A stretch of DNA of 8,196 nucleotides from CAZXDS01 sp964639525 (GTDB lineage Bacteria; Bacteroidota; Ignavibacteria; Ignavibacteriales; Melioribacteraceae), in assembly GCA_964639525.1 (NCBI GenBank), contig CAZXDS010000154.1, positions 1-8,196 on the forward strand, given 5' to 3'. This document shows positions 6,361 to 8,196 of this stretch, piece after piece. The translations under genes were made by a program, and so were the position numbers. How positions within the stretch are numbered: position 1 is the stretch's first letter; each line of letters starts with the position of its first letter. The notes below the pieces were generated by a model. It was not told where the DNA came from. It made no database searches and was given only the letters and a program-made list of their open reading frames with translations.

Positions 6361-7101
6361 ATGTTAAATAAAAAACAAATAGGTGTAAAAACAGAAGCAT
6401 TCAACAAATTAAAGAATTTTGTTTCATCTCGAAAGTATGTTTCTTTAAGACAGATAAATTTTTTTCTTGAAGATCACGGCTATAACTATTCCCGCGAAAC
6501 AATACAAAAATATATTCGGCAACTAAAGAAAGAAGGGGTTCTTCATTCGGCCGGACGCGGTTACTACTCAATTAATAAAAAACAATTCCCGATTAATTAT
6601 GATGAATACAGTAATATAATCGAATTAATTAAATCAAAATATCCGCTTCCGGAATTTTCGCTTTGGTCAACAAAAATGCTGGCTCCGCTGTTTCATCACT
6701 TGCAAAATAAATTTCTTACTTTTCTTTTTGTTGACTTTGATTCTATGCAGACTATAAATGATTATTTATTGCAGAATGATTATTCAACCTTTCTGAATCC
6801 ATCAATAAATGAGAAAAATATAGCATTTAAAAATAATTCAATTATTGTTAGACCGGCAGTTACTCGTAGTAAATCGGAAAACCATATTTCTGTGATAGAA
6901 AAGATTATTGTCGATTTATTTATTGAATCTGACCGACTAAATTTAATTGATTTCTATGAATACAGAAAAATTCTTGAAGCTTTGCTAAGTTCTTTTAGAG
7001 TTAATATTAGCTATTTGTTGGACTATTCCGAGAGAAGAAAAATTGACGGGGAAATTAAAGGAATAATTGGGGGATACACTAATGCCACATTTTTTAATTA
7101 A
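6361..7101 (+). CDS. AbiEi-like antitoxin with winged-helix DNA-binding domain
   Basis: This is a 246-aa protein, probably the antitoxin and autorepressor of an AbiE-type (type IV) toxin-antitoxin pair. The N-terminal part (about 10-70) is a winged helix: LKNFVSSRKYVSLRQINFFL (17-36), a recognition-helix candidate SRETIQKYIRQLKKEGVL (44-61), and a wing GRGYYSI (65-71). The rest contains a segment typical of AbiEi-like proteins, with FSLWSTKMLAPL (99-110) followed by the hydrophobic strand FLTFLFVDFD and a helix-rich C-terminus. The ATG at 6361 has no Shine-Dalgarno. The 88-base leader after the terminator holds weak inverted arms CTGTTT (6310-6315) and AAACAG (6346-6351), which could be an operator. 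The toxin gene starts 17 bases after its stop, with a hairpin across the junction. In AbiE systems the antitoxin represses its own operon and blocks the toxin without stable complex formation (family knowledge). Confidence 0.82.
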   Translation: MLNKKQIGVKTEAFNKLKNFVSSRKYVSLRQINFFLEDHGYNYSRETIQKYIRQLKKEGVLHSAGRGYYSINKKQFPINYDEYSNIIELIKSKYPLPEFSLWSTKMLAPLFHHLQNKFLTFLFVDFDSMQTINDYLLQNDYSTFLNPSINEKNIAFKNNSIIVRPAVTRSKSENHISVIEKIIVDLFIESDRLNLIDFYEYRKILEALLSSFRVNISYLLDYSERRKIDGEIKGIIGGYTNATFFN

Positions 7102-7113
7102 GTGGCATTGAGG
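7081..7113 (+). promoter_or_regulatory. hairpin at the antitoxin/toxin junction next to the toxin RBS
   Basis: AATGCCAC (7081-7088) pairs perfectly with GTGGCATT (7102-7109), giving an 8-bp stem over a 13-base AT loop that contains the antitoxin stop codon (7099-7101). The base after the stem starts GAGG (7110-7113), the Shine-Dalgarno of the toxin's TTG start at 7119. Ribosomes finishing the antitoxin would open the hairpin, so it could couple or damp toxin translation. Confidence 0.6.
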
Positions 7114-7118
7114 TAATT

Positions 7119-8165
7119 TTGATTGACAAAGAGTGTTTTACAAGGGAATGGATTGAAAAAGTAAGGAATGATAATCCTCCGGCGGATCCGACAATAGTGG
7201 AAAAAACAATCTATGCATTTGAATTGTTATCTCGGCTTATTATTGGAAGTTTGGATTTTATATTTAAAGGCGGCACTTCTTTGCTTTTGCTGTTAGATAA
7301 TCCTCGGAGATTATCAATTGATATAGATATTAGCACAAATGAAACCGAAGAAAAGGTTGAAAAAATACTTGCACAAATCGTCAAAGATTCCGGTTTTACT
7401 TTATGGTAAGAAAATCCGCGTAGGAAATCAAAAATTCCAAAGAAGCACTATAAATTTTTCTTTAATTCGGTCATTAATCCACAACATAATTCTTATATTC
7501 TTTTAGATGTTTTGTTTCAAGAAAATCCCTATCCAAAAACCATCAGCAAAACATTAAAAAACAAATTTATTAATATTGAGAAAAAAATTGAATGTATCGT
7601 CCCGTCTGTTGACTCTCTTTTCGGCGATAAGCTTACTGCATTTGCGCCTAATACAATTGGAATATCTTTCGGAATAGGAAAATCAATGCAGATTCAAAAA
7701 CAACTGTTTGATATCGGTTCGTTATTTCCATTATCTGAAGATATTGATGAAATTGAAGAAGCTTTCAAAAATTTTATCGCTATTGAATCAGGTTATCGTG
7801 ATGCATCTTTTTCCGTTGACGATGTTATGAAAGATATCAAAAATACTACTTTTTTGATTACTCAAATGCAATTGAGAAACGCGATTTCAAATGAGAAAAC
7901 AGATGAACTTTATCAAGGAATTTCAAAATTACGCTCACATCTTATCGGAACAAATTACAATTTGGAAAAGGCAAAGGTTTTTGCTTCAAGAACGGCATTC
8001 ATAATTTATGCAATGAACAACAAAGAAAATTTTTTAATGAAAAAAGAATATAGACTTGATAAAATTCAAACAAATAAATTTACCGGCGATTTGCAAATTT
8101 TAGAAAGAATAAAAACCATTTTACCGGAGGCATATTACTATTGGCAGATTATTGCATATAGTTGA
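7119..8165 (+). pseudogene. AbiEii/AbiGii-type nucleotidyltransferase toxin, interrupted by one in-frame stop
   Basis: Read through a single TAA, this frame encodes about 348 residues of an AbiEii-like nucleotidyltransferase toxin. The N-terminal piece (7119-7409, 96 aa) has the KGGTSL motif (50-55) and RLSIDIDI (64-71) with D68 and D70, the metal-binding DxD pair of the fold. TAA follows at codon 97 (7407-7409). The same frame then continues without further stops through KKHYKFFF and YILLDVLF, and a conserved second part from 7512: GDKLTAFAPNT (169-179) and KQLFDIGSL, both typical of AbiEii. There is no frameshift. The TTG start at 7119 is chosen because GAGG lies 5 bases upstream and MIDKE fits the family's N-terminus. 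Possible readings are a recent inactivating mutation, a sequencing error, or two separate polypeptides (a second one could start at TTG 7512). All visible motifs are intact, which suggests recent loss. Confidence 0.85.
7407..7409 (+). other. premature TAA in the toxin frame
   Basis: This TAA follows the TGG of FTLW and is the only stop between 7119 and 8163. One base change from GAA, AAA or CAA would produce it. The following codons keep AbiEii-like sequence in the same frame. Confidence 0.9.
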
Positions 8166-8196
8166 GAACATAAATTTTGACTTATGCTCCACAAAA
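8089..8196. repeat. 108-base direct repeat, right copy
   Basis: This is the toxin 3' end plus 31 bases of flank, matching 6125-6232 at 102 of 108 positions. It reaches the window edge, so the true right limit is unknown. One repeat unit of 1964 bases equals one terminator-antitoxin-toxin set. Confidence 0.95.

Noticed and set aside
7410..7511. Frameshift between two toxin pieces
   Set aside because: Both pieces are in the same frame (offset 393 bases); the only lesion is the TAA at 7407.
6125..8196. att sites of an integrative element
   Set aside because: The direct repeats are explained by toxin-gene homology, and no integrase or excisionase gene is present in the window.

Overview
The window is an AT-rich bacterial segment carrying six recognisable genes, all on the + strand, with repeat-rich gaps between them. 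No gene is a strict taxonomic marker. The low GC, the weak or absent Shine-Dalgarno sequences at most starts, and the CCTGCC-type and CCCACGACT-type palindromes suggest a member of the Bacteroidota/Ignavibacteriota group; this is inference only.

Region 1 (1-1952) is housekeeping: nusB (transcription antitermination, rRNA synthesis) followed 9 bases later by a UMF1/Atg22-like major facilitator transporter. Region 2 (1953-2361) has no gene. It holds a CCTGCC double palindrome (2024-2077), a 133-base MITE-like element with imperfect 24-base terminal inverted repeats and two internal hairpins (2147-2279), and two AT-rich dyads in front of the next gene.

Region 3 (2362-4555) is a two-gene unit. 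The first gene encodes an RtcR/Csm6-type CARF ligand-sensing domain joined to a winged-helix domain, and the second a DUF1016 (YhcG-like) PDDEXK nuclease. No CRISPR array or cas effector is visible, so this looks like a stand-alone signal-responsive regulator paired with a nuclease. The nuclease gene carries two related palindromes translated in frame (KICQTLSDKS and KISQTLSGIS). Base composition shifts within both genes.

Region 4 (4556-6052) opens with five 19-base dyads spaced exactly 33 bases apart, then a near-perfect 30-base dyad, then an AAA_14/DUF4143 ATPase with a PDDEXK-like C-terminus. Region 5 (6053-8196) is an AbiE-type toxin-antitoxin locus: a winged-helix AbiEi-like antitoxin and an AbiEii-like nucleotidyltransferase toxin. 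The toxin frame is interrupted by one in-frame TAA. The locus lies between two copies of a 108-base direct repeat that is itself the toxin 3' end. The left copy is therefore the relic of an earlier toxin gene, and it is followed by a terminator.

From about 2 kb onward the window reads as a defence/accessory island: signal-sensing regulator plus nuclease, repeat-associated ATPase, and a decaying tandem toxin-antitoxin unit, next to conserved housekeeping genes.
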